Positions 63,552-64,000 of a stretch of DNA of 64,000 nucleotides are shown piece after piece. Source of the DNA: Muscardinus avellanarius (taxonomy: Eukaryota > Chordata > Mammalia > Rodentia > Gliridae); the NCBI GenBank assembly GCA_963383645.1, contig OY726572.1:72875002-72939001 (forward strand), in the 5' to 3' direction. The position numbers were made by a program, and so were the translations under genes. Every line of letters begins with the position of its first letter. Position 1 is the first letter of the stretch. Below the pieces are notes generated by a model. The model did not search any database and was not told the DNA's origin. It saw nothing but the letters and a program-made list of their open reading frames with translations.

Positions 63552-64000
63552 ATGCACATGTATCTAGACACATACAAGTTTAAGAAATTCCTTTTTATTT
63601 TCACTTCAGTGGGTTTACTGCTTAAGATTTAACCAAAGAAAAATAAAGCCCTTTCTGAAAATGTTCCCATTCTGACACAACAATGTCTATGCAAAGATCT
63701 ATCAATTTCCTCTCTATTATTTTTCCAATTTCTATGTATTTCTCTTTCTACCCTTGTATTATATCCATATCTGCACAAAGAGATCTCTAGAACAATGTTA
63801 ATGTTAAAAATGGGTTTCTTGTTTCTTTCAAGTAGTGAGAATATTGGTGATTATTTGGCCTCTTGGCACTTGTGTGCATTTCTTGAATTACTTTAGTATG
63901 CATTTAATAAGCATTCTTTAAATTACTTTTACATGGAACTCATTATTTAAAATATTTTATTTAATTTTAAACCTTTACTTAAACTAATTACATATTATTT
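63551..64000. other. Unassigned AT-rich sequence to window end
   Basis: No element recognised. Confidence 0.4.

Overview
This is vertebrate nuclear DNA, AT-rich and intron- or gene-desert-like, almost certainly from a rodent. The main evidence is about 55 copies of a composite SINE with a 7SL/B1-like left part ('GGCGTGGTGGCGCACGC', 'GGAGGCTGAGACAGGAGGATC') and a tRNA/ID-derived right part ('GGGTGTAGCTCGGAGGTAGAA'). This is the B1-dID arrangement known from squirrel-related rodents (Sciuridae, Aplodontiidae, Gliridae). The copies do not look like the usual ground-squirrel consensus as I remember it, so mountain beaver or a dormouse is possible; I cannot decide. Three simple ID elements, L1 3' ends, MIR and L2 relics, and MaLR LTRs support a placental mammal.

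I find no supportable protein-coding gene, no spliced exon, no rRNA or tRNA gene and no CRISPR array. All open frames are short and sit in repeats, microsatellites or random AT-rich DNA. The only recognisable protein remnants are decayed L1 ORF2 C-terminal pieces.

Layout: 1-7 kb is unique AT-rich sequence with scattered SINEs. 7.5-8.7 kb holds two L1 3' ends. 9.2-15 kb has diverged repeat-like DNA, a 34-bp minisatellite and SINEs. 17.8-19.9 kb is a 5'-inverted (twin-primed) L1 carrying a young SINE. 20.8-22.1 kb is an L2 relic split by two SINEs. 25.9-26.3 kb is a solo LTR of a class-II-like endogenous retrovirus with a visible promoter and a 5-bp target duplication. 28-33.8 kb is the densest mosaic: a diverged local duplication, L1, L2, MIR, a 152-bp TG...CA palindromic element in L2, and a SINE/microsatellite cluster. 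39.7-43.6 kb is another mosaic: an LTR-like relic, a SINE split twice by later insertions (a reverse SINE and a second twin-primed L1, both with clear target duplications), and an L1 with a 213-bp internal duplication. 44.8-45.3 kb is an MLT1-type LTR. 60.1-62.3 kb is a near-complete MST/THE1-like MaLR element on the minus strand.

Three SINE lineages can be told apart. Lineage O (old) has a 'CAGCAATTTAGTGAGAC' middle and 'GGGTTCAATCCC' near its 3' end. Lineage C has a 'CTACTTAGTGAGGCCCT' middle and 'GGGTTCCATCCC'. Lineage Y (young, CpG-rich) has 'GCTGGCTTAAGAGACCCTG' and 'GGCTTCCAGGAACCCC'. Many SINE tails have grown into microsatellites. Non-repeat stretches with clustered homeodomain or SOX-like cores (about 24.2, 45.6 and 52.4 kb) are candidate conserved regulatory elements, but only by composition. 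The most unusual items are the 152-bp palindromic element (31226-31377), the LTR with duplicated NRF1-like sites, and the two L1 inversions with matching breakpoints. I did not see a new biological system.
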